In this document: in pieces, positions 45,482-58,223 of the stretch
Numbering within the stretch: position 1 is the first letter of the stretch
Layout of the letters: every line of letters starts with the position of its first letter
Assembly: GCF_036669915.1 (NCBI RefSeq)
Contig: NC_089324.1
Location: forward strand, 11,852,118 to 11,916,117
Direction: 5' to 3'
DNA: 64,000 nt
From: Pocillopora verrucosa
Lineage: Eukaryota; Cnidaria; Anthozoa; Scleractinia; Pocilloporidae
The notes under the pieces: generated by a model
Told to the model about the DNA's origin: nothing
Seen by the model: only the letters and a program-made list of their open reading frames with translations
Databases searched by the model: none
Made by a program: the position numbers and the translations under genes

Positions 45482-45838
45482 CACAGGTGGCCCAAGCTCC
45501 AGCTGTGAGATGATTATCTTGCGCAATAACAGTCATGGCGGAGTTATAAGAGTTTGTATGGGAATATTTACGACCGTTTTAAGGAATAAAAAAATACGTC
45601 AAATCCTCAATAAAAATACCGCACCTTACTTCCACAGTGTATCGCTTGTTATCTGACCGCTTACTTTGATGAAAAGAGCCCATTTTAGCGAGTTGTTTAT
45701 TTCGAGATTTTCAACGTACATAAGAAAAGCCCTGGGCTTAAAGCGGTCGTGAATATTCCCATACAAACTCTTATAATTCCGCTATGACTGTTATTGCGCA
45801 AGATGATCATCTCACAGCTGGAGCTTGGGCCGCCTGTG
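45482..45838. repeat. Foldback MITE, 357 bp, copy 2
   Basis: Same length and arms as the element at 29844; it was present before the segment was duplicated. Confidence 0.8.
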
Positions 45839-46014
45839 GCTCATGGTAACCAGGCATAGCTTTCGTGAATGTGTTTCCCACGATCTTCTGAACTAAAATT
45901 CTTTGTTTGCGCTCTTAACTGACAAAAAGGCATTCTGATTCTTCCCAATGGGCGCTGTCATGCAAATCGTCTCTTCCACTGGATAGATTAGGCCGGAAAA
46001 TCCGTCGAATATTA

Positions 46015-46165
46015 GGCTGGATAATCCCTCGAAAAGTTAAAGGTTCAGTAATCCCTCGAACGGGCTGAATAATCCCTCGAAAGGGCTTGATAATCCCTCG
46101 AAAGGGCTGGACAATCTCTCGAAAGTGATGAATAATCCCTCGAAAGGGCTCAATTATCCCCATTT
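46015..46165. repeat. Minisatellite of CCCTCGAAAGGG units, copy 2
   Basis: About seven units; more regular than copy 1 (three exact CCCTCGAAAGGGCT), so copy 1 has accumulated more changes. Confidence 0.8.
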
Positions 46166-48259
46166 TAAGGGGATTGTTTGCTAACTGATCGTGGATCATC
46201 GAAGTCACAGGCGTCTCCAAAAGTGCATTCCCATTGTTCGCTGCCTACAGAGCCGATAACGTCGTGACTTCTCCGCCATTTAAGATCGTCAAATGATATA
46301 GATGGCTCGATTGGAGACACTTTACCAACAGTGCACCCGGTAAAGATGGATACTTGCCAAAAAAACTCGACGTCACTCCATTCAACGAAGACAGGGCGCC
46401 GCATTCATATGCTAATCTACACGTCGATTTGGCCGTAATATTTCGGGCATAAACTCTTTGAAGGGATTGACAACAGCTAACAAATTCTTCGCAAAAACAC
46501 ATCCAGTTAAAGCTATGCCTGCTTGAGTAACGTACGTCGTAGAAAATCACCTTACAAAATGCTCTACTCACCCAGGCGAAGTCAGCTAATCCTCGATCCA
46601 AAGACAACTCATCCTCGATCAAAAGACAACTCTCAACCTTACGAACGTTGACTGGTTTCAAGAACCAGAAGGCTACCGACAAATCAATCGTACCTGTTAT
46701 CATCTCGATCAAAAGAGATCTGCGCATGCTCGGCAATAATTAACTCCGAAAATTCTTTTTTCACTCGTTTTTGGTTAACGGACAGACACGATTGCAAGGA
46801 ATCTACGCGCCTGCGGCCGTAGATTCAAAAAAAGAAAAGCATGAATTACACCTAAAGTGTGTGACTTTATCCCTCTACAGTCTAGCATCAGTATGCAGAT
46901 TCTCCGTACTGTTCTCTATACATTCCGTAAGGTGCTGACAAGGAGAATTTGTTTAACAATCAAGAGATTCTTCAATTGGTGTTCATTTTATTCATTCTAA
47001 TGACCTTAACCATTCAACTCCCAAGATCTGATTGTTAATTCTCCCCTCTAGCTGCTACATATTTCCAAGTATATTAGTTGCAAGAATTTGATGTTAGATC
47101 AAGGTAAAAACTTAACCCTGATAAGTTTGAGTATTCTCATCATTGCTTTACTTGATAATGTATGGATATTAAAGGGAGAAGTTATATTTCAATACTTCTG
47201 GGAGTTAACGGGTCAATGTGTGACTCAGGGGTGATATCATATGGAGAAAGTACATCCTGGTCACTCTTAGGGTTGTAATTAAAAATATTTTCGCATACTT
47301 ATTCTTTCCACTGTGTTCTTCAGAGGTGTTTGCTTGTCTCCTCCAATAAATCCACAACAATTTGGTGCTTCACAATGGCAAATCTGAGCAACTTTCCTGA
47401 TTAATGACAAATATTATAACTATGAATTTTTTGTAAGCTTCTCCTTCCCAGTTCAAAGGGATCTTCTTTCTGTATGACTGCTGTACAGTTCCTCAAATTT
47501 TAAAATCTCTCAGTTTAGTGTCACTTACAGACATGAAGCTTTGACAGTAGAATGTACATTGTCCACCTACCCGCAACACTGCAGTTTATAATGGAACGTG
47601 AGGTCTGCACCAGCTGGGATGGGTCGCTGAGTAAAAAATCCAATCCTCAACAAGCCATGGATAGTCCACTGCAAGAAACAAAATAACAAAACCCATTCAG
47701 TTCCGATCTTAACCCTTTACACCAGAACATCAGTATGCACTCTCTCCATACTGTTCTTTATACAACTCCTAAGGAGCTGACAAGGAGCATTTGTTAAGCA
47801 ATCAAGAGCTTCTCAAGTTACTGATCATGTCCTTAATTCTCATGACCAACAGGTTTGATTCAGGGGTAATATTATGAGGAGAAATGGGATGCTAGTCACT
47901 CTTGAGGGTTAAAGGATTTAAGTACAGCTATGGATGTGTTTTCTTTCAGTTTCCTGTCAATCAATCTACTGTCGATTACTTCTGGAAAAAGAAGTGAAAA
48001 ACCGGAATTATTGATCATAATATAAACTGGTAAAATGGACTGAACAATTTATTAAACTACCTTTTGAGTTTCACAGTTTGAGTCACAGCTGTGGTTGATA
48101 AATCAAGACAAGTTCCCCTTGTAGGTGGCATCAATTAGCTGAACAAAGAAGGAATTTTAAAGAAGCTATAACTCATTAAGTAACAAAACCATGAACTATA
48201 ATGATTTGTCCACCTACATGTACTGTATTATGTATAATATTTAAAAAGATGGGCGCTTA

Positions 48260-48723
48260 TTGGAAGGAGGGCTCTGAATTGAGGGGGGTGCTTATCACCT
48301 TCCCATACTGATTGCCCTATGGTGGAGGCAATAGAAACAGGTTTTCCTTGTGTCCCTTTTATTTAGGAAAGTGAGGAAGGAGGGGGGAGATGCTTCTTTT
48401 GAGATGGATGCTTAAGGCCTGAGGGATGCACTTATTTGGGAGAGGGTGCTTATCAGAGCTTGGGCTCTAATGCAAGGAATAAGTGTATATCAAAATTTCA
48501 TCCCCCACAATGGATGATTTCAACATCATTTACTCAGGCTCAATGCTAGATGTAAGTCATATATAAATCTAGTAAACAACTTGGCTGGCTATGGAGTTCC
48601 TCATAGCTCAGTTGATAAAGAATTTGAAAATGATAACAGGCTGGAGATCATAACATTAAACTGACTGAAGTACATGCCATTTAAATATGTTCTTTGTCCA
48701 CATAGTTGACAATTGAATAACAG
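48260..48723. other. Non-coding stretch
   Basis: G-rich stretches such as GGAAGGAGGGG are visible; there is no gene. Confidence 0.4.
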
Positions 48724-48935
48724 TTAACCCTTTAACTCCCAAGATCTGATTGTTAATTCTCCCCTCTAGCTGCTACACATCTCCTTGTAAATTGGTTATG
48801 AGAACTTGGTGCTAGATCAAGATAGCAGCTTCTCCATGATAAGTTTGAATATTCTCATTATCTGTTTGCTGAATAATGTATGGATATTATTGAGAGAAGT
48901 TTCTTGTCAATCACTTCTGGGAGTTAAAGGGTTAA
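48724..48935 (+). repeat. TTAACCC-type MITE (family 1), best-preserved copy
   Basis: The ends TTAACCCTTTAACTCCCA and TGGGAGTTAAAGGGTTAA are perfect inverted repeats. The interior keeps CTCCCCTCTAGCTGCTACAC and AATGTATGGATATTA, shared with the copies at 31.0 and 47.0 kb. Confidence 0.85.
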
Positions 48936-49396
48936 GCAGGATTTTAGATACGAATCACAGAAGGCCGCAAGGAGGAGGGACTAAGGAGAGAAGGGATACC
49001 TCCTGACAAATGCACAACCAAATGAAGGGGTCTAGGGGCACACCAACCCTCCTCCCACCCCTCCCTCCATAAAAATGCTAAAACTTGGGTCTCAGAGAAT
49101 GTATTTTGTGCACTTTGAAGTAATAGTCAGGTCATTTCAGTGAAACCAATCATTGTTATTTAATTCAGCAAAAGGAGCAAAATCATATGAAGTGGCCTAC
49201 TAGGTTAACAGACCACCAGCCCTTCTTGAAAATCCTGCTCACTTTTACTAAGATGTCATTACTGTACGGTATAGTGATCTGCTGATCAATTCTGGGTTTG
49301 GAAAGCCTTAAAATGACCAAAGAATTTACCAGCACTCATCACAGCAGTGCTGTTATTGTCTCTACTTAGGAAAAGGTTAAGATTTCCTGTCCTTAC

Positions 49397-51070
49397 CTCA
49401 TCAGCTCTCAATGTCATGAAGTAGTAGTGTCTTCTGTTTTCTCTATCATAACACTTTGCTCTTTCCTGGAAAGCTTTGTAGTTCATGACTTCTCCACAGT
49501 ACTCCATACCACACTGATTCCTGGACAATAGTTACAATTTTTAATTGAGTGACAAAAGTATTGGGGGTTGTTTTTGTTTTTTTGCTATACTCTGCTCTGT
49601 GATTGGTCCAAAAAAAAAAAGGATGGTGAAAACACGAAATTACAGATCTGCAAAATTGAGTACAATTAAGGCATTTCTTTCCTGAAGATATAAGTAAAAA
49701 TATAAACTTACAGTTCCAGATCTTCAAGAGTTCTCATGCAATTCCCAGCCTTTCTTCTCTGTTTTAAACACTTCAACTTTCACTTTACAGCCCTGCAAAA
49801 AGTGTTGTATATGTACATAAATTTGAAATCCTCTCATGGCTGATATCAGCATATAAGTATCATCTCTCATGAAAGCATATTTAACTCCCAGAAGTGATTA
49901 AGATGTAACTTCCCCCTATAATATCCATATATCATCCAGCAACAGGTAAGGAGAATACTCAAACTTATCAGGTAGAATTTTTTAAATTGATTGAACACCA
50001 AATTCTCATCACTACTTTAAAATGAAATGTGTAGCAGCTAGAGGAGAGAATGAACAATCAGATCTTGGGAGTTAAAGGGTTAAAATACCCATTATCTTTG
50101 TTAAAGAGGCAGTTGTTTCAACAGCTAACCCTTACCATTTCAGTAACATCAATCTTAATCCTGTAATGATAGTTTCACTAACCTGTTGAAAACGTTTATT
50201 GCTACACATCTCTCTGCAAGCACTTCTGCTGTTACTATTTGGAGATCAATGAAAGACGATGCGAGAAGGAAGACTTTTGGCAAAATTAACCAACAAGAGA
50301 GGAAAAGAATACCAACCATTCTATCATCAACAATCTGTTCAGACAGTCTTTGCCACAACCACTAGAACATGGATCATCTGTTAAAAAACATTGCAATATG
50401 TTCAACAGTAAAAAATTGGATCAATGTCAGTATCTGATCAACAGAGCACCTACCCCTTCCCTAACCCAACATTAATCCTAACTTGTTATCAATTGACTGT
50501 GGTTGAATTAGGGGAGGAGTAGGTGTGCATTTGTTCAGTTACTAACAATGATCCAGGAGACCACAGATGATGTTGAAATGTGGTAAGAACAAAAAAAGTG
50601 ACACACAAAGCACAGCTGAGTGTGTCACTGATGTTTGTACCTCAATGTAAACATGGAATCTATATATCATTAAAAGGCAAAGGGTAGGTCACGCTCAGCT
50701 TATCTCATAAAATGAGGTAAGTTCATGTGTTCTAAATTGCCCATAACCATATTCAGCATATGGTGAAGTCTATGCATCAAAGCCGTTACCTTACCAGGAT
50801 CTAAGGTACAATCGCACTGCATTCTGTGCACTTCCTTGCTGACTTTCTTCTTTCTGAAACATGAAATGAAAAACATGTAAGCCCAGTAACAGCAACAAGT
50901 TGTTTGAAAGGTAGAAAACTCAACTATTTTGCACTATGAAATAATTAAACACTGCTAATAGCAATTAAACATAAAACCCACCTATCAAATAAGTACTCAT
51001 TCTCTTCAATATGCTTACAGTAAGGTGGTTGACATTCTTCAGCTGAAGAAATGACATGCTCCCCAGACAC
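49397..51070 (-). pseudogene. SETD2-like H3K36 methyltransferase fragment (AWS plus first half of SET)
   Basis: Six minus-strand exons in order: 50982-51070 (KHIEENEYLFDR), 50795-50853 (KKKVSKEVHRMQCDC), 50317-50377 (CGKDCLNRLLMIE), 50183-50228 (CREMCSNKRFQQ), 49712-49792 (VEVFKTEKKGW) and 49397-49520 (MEYCGEVMNYKAF ... RRHYYFMTLRADE). Together they form the AWS zinc region and the beginning of a SET domain very close to SETD2, the trimethylase of H3 Lys36. Phases agree at every junction except within exon 49712-49792, which is one base too long: after KKGW it runs into TGA, while a shifted frame (RTLEDLE) rejoins the next exon correctly. I found no exons for the second half of SET (the NHSC and post-SET motifs) below 49397. 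This points to a broken partial copy; a single sequencing error plus distant exons is the alternative. The TTAACCC MITE at 49880 lies in an intron. Confidence 0.75.
49880..50088 (-). repeat. TTAACCC-type MITE (family 1) in a SETD2-like intron
   Basis: It begins TTAACTCCCAGAAGTG and ends TTGGGAGTTAAAGGGTTAA, in the opposite orientation to the copy at 48724. Confidence 0.8.
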
Positions 51071-52466
51071 CTAGAAAAGTAACAGCATTCATAGGTATTT
51101 TCAGGTACTTTTAATGTTAAAAGTGGAAAATTTCAGGAAGATCCATGGACTTCAAGACATACGGTAACTATCTAGTGCTTCAACACACCAAGTGGAGTGA
51201 CAAATAAACAGTTAGGCAGTTAGGCAGCAAATATATACATTGTTCACAAAGTTAGGTGACCACCAGAAAAAAAAGATTGCAGTGAGAACAACAATAATAA
51301 GACATAGTCAAGTGATTTTACATTGATCAATTTAAGAGCCATTTTCTCCCACAGAGTTTCTAGTGAAACTATTATCTACCTCAACTCTGAATGAGTTGTA
51401 GGCTTATCCATAGAAAACAAAGAAAACAAAATAAGTGGGCTGTCCAAAAAGACCTACTGGGTATTTCAGGTTAATAAAAATTTTTTACAATTCCCAGTTA
51501 AAATTTCCCTTGCTTGTGCCTTTCAGTTATACTGATTTATATGCACAAGATGTGTAGCTTGAGTTTACTAAAACTTAAGGTTAACTGATTTTGTTGTTAT
51601 CGAGGTACTCCACTGTGTAGGTGAATCTTGGATACATAACAAATTGTTGAGTTGGCTTGTTATGATGCACTTATGATGACTTAAATTGTAGTGAAGATTC
51701 CAACTCAGATCTGTATGAATCAGTGGAAGACATCACACATTGTCTATCTTATAAAGTTATGGGAACTTGCTATTCTGAAAAATACCAGAAAGCATTACAG
51801 GATACCTATGAGTATCACTATGAAAACTATAAACACATCTTTGCTAATCTTAAGGATTAAACTGACAAACCGTACATATAACAAAAATGCAATTAGAGTA
51901 TATATAACGTCTTCCTCAGACTATGAGAAACTTACTGAATTAACAAGATTTGTATATCCCCTACTAAAGGATCCAAAACTGGAGGTGACAGTGAAGCAAA
52001 TCAGGTTTTGTACCACATTTGTTGTGAATATTTTTTACTTAACAATTGAAATTTCCACAACTGGTCTTTGGGAGAAGCCATGCAGAGATTAAAGCCAGCC
52101 ACAGAGTAAAGTGATAGGAATTAAACGTTCACAAAGAGTGAATCCTGCAAAATGGCAAAATTAAAGGAGTTCTATTTAATTTCTGCAAGTAATTTCCATG
52201 AGAGAGATATCTGTTTCATGTAAAATTTCATTTGCATCACAAGCATAGCACTGTCTGGTCTGGGACTGACTTTTCAGAGACATCTGTGCAATACAAACCA
52301 TTTCATAGCACTAAACATGGAATAACCTTCCAGTCCTCTTATTGCCCTAATTTGTTATGGCCCTGGCTATATAAATACACCGCTGCACAACTAAGATATT
52401 TCTGACAAAGTTGAAGTTAATAAAAATATTGATGAATCTAGTAAGTATCACAAAGTGATGTATAAC
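51071..52466. other. Non-coding stretch
   Basis: The longest frame (51691-52092, plus, 133 codons, few conserved-looking residues) has no motif and no splice support. Upstream exons of the SETD2-like gene would be expected here but were not found. Confidence 0.4.
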
Positions 52467-52725
52467 CACAGGCGGCCCAAGCTCCAGCTGTGAGATGATC
52501 ATCTTACGAAATAAAAGTTATGGTGAAATTACAAGAGTTTGTATGGGAATATTTACGACCGCTGTTAGGAATAAAAAGTACGGTCAAATTCTCAATAAGA
52601 AATACCTCACCTTACTTCCACAGTGTATCGCTTGCTATCTGACCACTTACTATGTTGAAAAGAACCCATTTTTGCGAGTTATCCATTTCTAGGTTTATTA
52701 CGTACATAAGAAAAGCCCAAGGCTG
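52467..52725 (+). repeat. Foldback MITE, third copy, right arm missing
   Basis: It begins CACAGGCGGCCCAAGCTCCA and follows the 357-bp element to AAGAAAAGCCCAAGGCT, then diverges. Divergence from the other copies is about 15%, so it is older. Confidence 0.8.
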
Positions 52726-55367
52726 CACACTCCATTTCCGAACGCCCGATCCGAGAAGCCAAAAATACGAGCTCAAAATGACCAGGCGGCCACAAGTCTA
52801 ACGTAGAATCCAAGCACATATACTGTAGTTTCATTTCAATTCACTTCAAACTTAATCGCACTTCGCTTCAATAATTTCCAGTTTAGCCGCGTGTACATTC
52901 ACCTTTACCACGACCATTAAAAACCAGCTTGGTAACCCTTCCTCCTTTTAAAACTGAGCCTCGCCGGGGATCACACTGTAACTTGACATACGGGGGGCGC
53001 CATATTGACACCCTTGGTTCTAGGACAATTTCTTCATGCCAAGCGACGACTGGATTTCTGAGCCAAAGACGATGTTATCGCTGCTTTATTTACACTTGAG
53101 AAATAGTATTCAGGATAAGTACACGATTGAATTACGTGACAGAGTCACTGGTCACGGTGTATTTCAGTGTGTGCTGTTATCGTCAGTTGTACTAAATAAA
53201 TTCTGTAGTTTGGTGTTGAAACGTTTATACAGTTTTGAGTAGCGCATGCTGTCAGAACTCAAATATGAAATAAAAGAATCCAAATTATTAAAAAAGAGTT
53301 TACCACTTAAATGTTGACAGAGCGCTAATCAAATTATCATATTCGATACGTTGTTGTTGACGTCATCGTCACGAGATAGTAAAATCTGTCAAATTTTGGC
53401 CTTTTAGAATGTTTAGAGTATCAATCGGTGTGGTCTAAAGGTTCTTTCCTACTATCTTTTAAACTTAAAATGGTTTAAATCTAAGATTTATTAAGCTGCT
53501 TATATAAAACGGTCGGAGTTTGCTCAATGAACTAATTTGCATAATCGGCTGTCACGCTAGCAAAATTGCTGTTCGTGTTGGATAGTTCCTCACAGTTTCC
53601 ACGCCAAGGGAATTGTCGGTGAAAAGGCGCTCGGTACATACATTAGAGTAACGCTCCACAAATAAAAGATTGCCCTGCGCTTGGTCTGATAAAAATCCTA
53701 TGCAAATCGGCCAACGACAAGCGGAGAAAGTTAAAGGGTAATTGATAATACTTAAAGGACCTTTTCCACTGAAGCTTACGTTTGGCCGTTACGTTCAGCG
53801 GGCCTGGGGAAGAGAATGACTATGGAACCTACAGTCGAACAGGAACAGACAACCACATTTTATTGGCTGCTTGATATGACTGACGTATGGTGTGTGTTGG
53901 AAAAAACTTTAAGGACGAAAAGAGATGGTTAAAGTTATTTTCGAAACAGGGCACTGAAGGCTACAGATTGTGGTAAGTACTGTCTGTGAAAACACCTGAT
54001 TCACTTCCATCATGATTAGAACATCGGTTTTTAAAACTGCTTCAAACCTCGTCCTGTTATGAATGATGTGATAAATGACTTGGCGGAAGAGAATTCTAAC
54101 ATGTGCGATAGAAATTGAAAGAAATTCCTAAACGTCAAAGTCGGTAAAACGTTTTTAACCCCACCTAGACCGACCAAACATCGACTAAATTCGACGAATG
54201 AACTGGTATTTTAACTGACACTGGAAATGATGATTTCTTTCAAGCTACCTTCTCTGAAGATTAAATTCTGACATCCTCTGAGTTAGCCGAAGGGCCATCT
54301 ACTAATGCACCAACCTAGCGCAGAATTCCAACCGTTATGTGAAAAATATGAATTCCGAATGTCCATTACAAAATCCTAAATGAAATTCATTTTGTTCTTT
54401 CCAATGAAGGAAAGATAAGGAGAGACGCGAAATATTTGTCATCCTTCTTTTGAAGCGCCATCTGATGAAAATATATTTCGGTTTTGTAAGTCTAACTTTT
54501 TTACCGATGACGGATGTGAGCATGCAAAAATGAAACAAGTCACTTTTGTTGCAGGTAACATCCGGTCTCAGTATATATTGTTTGCAAGAACCGTTGGATT
54601 TTTAACCCAAAATTACAAACAAGACTCGTTACAGTACTGAAGTGGAGCTTCTGTCTTGAAACGGTAAGCTATTTGTGCACGATGACTATCTCTTCACGAG
54701 CTGTTCATTTTCCAGTTACTGCGATCTGCGTCATCGAAGACTAAGTTGGTAAATAAGAGGAACGGCCCGGTTTATAAGTGTTGTACCTTTAAAAGACAAC
54801 ACAGTGCTATCTTCGTTTATCTCTTAAGGGTGTTAATCTAAATAAGACGGAAATATTGTAACAATCAAGCGATGTCATGATCGAGAGGATCTCGCTTGGC
54901 TTCATGTAAGAGATGATCAACAAATGATACCTCTTTTAGGGAGGGGAGGGAAAGGTGAATAATGAACCTGAACCACTCTTACAAAGAGGAATTTTCCTAA
55001 GAATGTACAACATCGGTCATCTATTTGAGTTTACACATTCTCTTTATTCGGGCAAGCGATTTAAACTTGAAAAGTAGTGCACCGGGCGATAAGCTGAATT
55101 ATGAAAAATTGAAAATTTTATTTCTCGTGATATTCTCGGGCTTTGTCGTATTGACCAAGTGATCGAAACAAAGTTGCTAGGTTTCCGTAGCTTGTTCAGT
55201 GCTTTTCAAGAATTTGAAAAGAATTTTCTAATTCTTGAAAAGCCTTTTACCTGAATAGGTTAAGTTTTTTCCACAGATTCTTTTCCTGAATCTCATCGGA
55301 ACTTCCTTCAAAGAACGAATGATTTTTCATTTGGATGTCAGGTACTCCTGACTACTCGGAATTTTCC
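52726..55367. other. Long non-coding stretch
   Basis: No gene is recognised. The short frames (53036-53242, 54335-54538) lack motifs. Confidence 0.4.
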
Positions 55368-55383
55368 GGAAGTTTCACTTTCC
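55368..55383 (+). promoter_or_regulatory. ISRE-like motif, upstream copy
   Basis: GGAAGTTTCACTTTCC contains AGTTTCNNTTTC, the interferon-stimulated response element bound by IRF proteins. The 38 bases from here to 55405 are shared word for word with 59847-59884. Confidence 0.45.
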
Positions 55384-55611
55384 AATAGTAATGGATAATT
55401 GGGGTGGGTATATTTTATTTAACGAGGAGAGGGATGGAGAGGAGTTTTATAGTAGCATCTAACGAGGATTCAGGAGCAAAACATGATGTTTCATTATCAT
55501 TACTGCTGGGGGAGCTGAGTTACAAGCAACCGAAGATCGTTTTGGTTACCCTCCTGAGTAGTCTGAGTAGGTAAAGCTGTTGTTACCAATTTCTAATATC
55601 TTGAAGGAAAA

Positions 55612-56415
55612 ATGAAAACTGTGATCAAAGACATTCAACACAAATAGTGAAAACATAAACTTATACACTCTCAGATAATATTTTGAGGAATTGGGGTTTT
55701 CTTTTCTAAAACGATCAGTTATGTACAGGCCGTTAACAGCAAATACAGCAGAACTGGAAATGATTTGAAAATCAAATTTGTTTCTACTGACTAAACGGAA
55801 GATTGCGCCGGGTGACATCCTTAGTTTACGCTTGACGCTATAAAATCTACAATTAAAGATGTTACGGCATACAAGGGTAGTGACGTTTTACCCCGAAAGG
55901 AAAAAACTTTTGAAAAATTAAAGTTTTCGCCAGTTATCAACACGACCTCCAATGCTATTCCTAAATATTAAAATGGCTGGCTGAGGAAGATATCATAAAC
56001 TTATAAAAATTTTGGTATCGAGTGATTGTTTTTCTCCTGAGTCATCAAATAATTCTTTGCCGGAACGCAACGGGTAACTTATCATTTTTCTGTCGAAAAG
56101 AAACAATATTTATTTACTTTACGGTCATTACATTTGTAGTCTATGAAAAGGAACAAAACTGGCCCCCACGAACTACGCCCCATCAATTTTTGTCCGAAAT
56201 TTGGGCGATCGCCTTTTCAGTAGAAAATAACTGACTCCGAAAGAAAGACTTTGACAGATTGGTATAAATTTTCTCGACGGTTCTTGGCTTTATGCCGATT
56301 CCGATGTCCGTTTACTTTCAGTTTGATGGCGTGACAAGAGACAAAAAAATAATTTTGGTAAATTACCGACTATTTACTATGAAGTTTTTCTACTTCTTCA
56401 GGAAAAAGTTGACTT
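55612..56415 (+). repeat. Duplicated TPR-gene upstream region, distal copy
   Basis: This ~800-bp block matches 59443-60165 in the same orientation at roughly 80-85% identity; shared words include CTCCAATGCTATTCCTAAAT, CCGAAATTTGGGCGATCGCC and ACAGCAGAACTGGAAA. It is not followed by a TPR gene here, so it is either a relic of a lost paralogue or an older repeat. Confidence 0.75.
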
Positions 56416-56420
56416 CCTTT

Positions 56421-58067
56421 GGACGATCTTATACAAGTCCCTTTGCCATCATTAAAATGAGTAAGGAACGTTTCTAACTCCAAAAGGAAATTTGCATCAA
56501 TGCTGACTGTTTTAGAAATCCAAACAACACTAGTATCGTTATGAAAGCTTCAAAAAACTTATCATAAGAATAACAACATAAAGTGCATATAGAAATATCA
56601 TTGTCCCCCCCCTCCCCTTTGAAAAGAAGCTATGGCTTCTTACATTGAATGAGATATTTAAAGGAAAAAATACTATTGTTTATATTTCGATACCTTATAA
56701 TATTTTTCCAAAAACATCGACAAATAATGCACTTATTTCAAGGATTTACACAATCAAAATGCAAGATCATCAAATAAAGTGCATATCGATTATGCACGGA
56801 CAATTATAACAAACACGCCATAGAGTACAGGACCTTCATTCAGAGGTAGCTAATATGGAACATTATTTTTTTTTTTAGAGGGAACGGTAACAAATCCTGC
56901 AATCTGATTAGTTCTTTACCCGGTCAGTATTTTCCTATCTCTGCCCACGAGCCACGGTAACGCTTTCGTGAGTCGCCGAGTACATCCCAGCTTTCGTTAC
57001 CATTTTTTCATAAATATATCTCGTTTTTCCGGCTGGGCAGTATTTTTAAGCAAACACGTCGGCTACTGCCTCAAGCCGATAAATAACTTATAAATCCTCT
57101 CTTTTCTCTCTCTCAAATCACTTTGGTTGACAGAAAAATATTGGTTTCAGAATTAATTTGTGTAAGCAATAGCGTCATGACGTTGGTTGACAAGGCCTAT
57201 AAACCGTCTGCAATTAATTTTAATCGTTCACAAAAAATACCTAGAAAGTTAAACGTGAGGTATTTGGTTACAGTTAACTGAACGATGGAACTTTCATTCA
57301 TTTAATATCTGAATTTTCTCAAACAATTTGTTCGTAGTGAAAGAGCGAGAGAAGTTTTAATTTCAGTTCTACAACAAATATACGCTCTCGGTGAGTCTTT
57401 CTAAGTCCGTTCAATTTGGACATTTGTATCGTAAATTGCACAACAGAAACTGAAGGAATTTATTGAGAAAAGGCTGCATTAAATCCCCTTGTGTCTCGTT
57501 GAAGTGTGCAATTCGAATTTGGTTTTTGTAGACGAAAGACCAGATTTACAAACGCCATTGCAGCAAACAAACGAGCAAACTCTCACAACTTCAAATTAAA
57601 AAATTTGAATTTACTCACAATTACTTTCCTCGCCGTTTCCTTAATGAACAGAGGTAAATCTTCCAACATGAATGAATCGTCGATCAGAGTGAATAATACT
57701 TTCCGTTAGATCATTGACTGTTTTTGAAGAAAATATTGTCGTGACAGTCCTTGCCAAACTAGTTCCGTTGTTTTTCAAATCTTCTTGCGCTTTTTTTCTT
57801 ACGCGCTCTCTAATTGACAGGTGTCAGATTGTGACAAATACTTGTAAAAATAAAGTTTCAAAGTTTGTCAAGAAGCCTTTTAAATCACCTTTATCGTTGC
57901 GGAAATGAAAATGTCTCCGTGAGGCATCTCTCTTTAATTTGCATCACCTCTATTTTAACCAGGTACTCGCTCAAAAATTGTTCAGTTTATGGAAGATCTT
58001 GCCGTATTTACAGCCCTAAATCATTCGGGTTCTTTCGGAAAGAATCTCGTCAAGTTAAAAAAAAAAA
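56421..58067. other. Non-coding stretch
   Basis: I see no gene. The short frames are AT-rich and unsupported. Confidence 0.4.
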
Positions 58068-58223
58068 ATATGTTATTTACCGGCTTAGGGTCGGTCCGTA
58101 TGATGAAAAACTGTGACCTCGGTCTTGAAAATGCTGCCCTCGGCCTGCGGCCTCGGGCAGTATTTTCAAGACCTCGGTCACAGTTTTTCACCATACGGAC
58201 CTCCCAGCCGGCAAATAACATAT
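58068..58223. repeat. Near-perfect 156-bp hairpin (foldback MITE)
   Basis: The outer ends ATATGTTATTT and AAATAACATAT and the inner words ACTGTGACCTCGGTCTTGAA and TTCAAGACCTCGGTCACAGT mirror each other around 58145. The overlapping frames on both strands encode nearly the same peptide because of this symmetry; neither is a gene. Confidence 0.85.

Larger units (their letters stand above)
45085..48259 (+). repeat. Duplicated ~3-kb segment, copy 2, right part
   Basis: This matches 29447-32261 apart from ~365 bp (about 46232-46600) that copy 1 lacks. That extra part supports a 163-codon frame on the minus strand (46245-46736) with no recognised motif. Similarity ends at TGGGCGCTTATTG (48259). 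Confidence 0.85.

Noticed and set aside
46245..46736. 163-codon minus-strand frame in copy 2 of the duplication
   Set aside because: No motif, no splice support and absent from copy 1; kept only as a remark.
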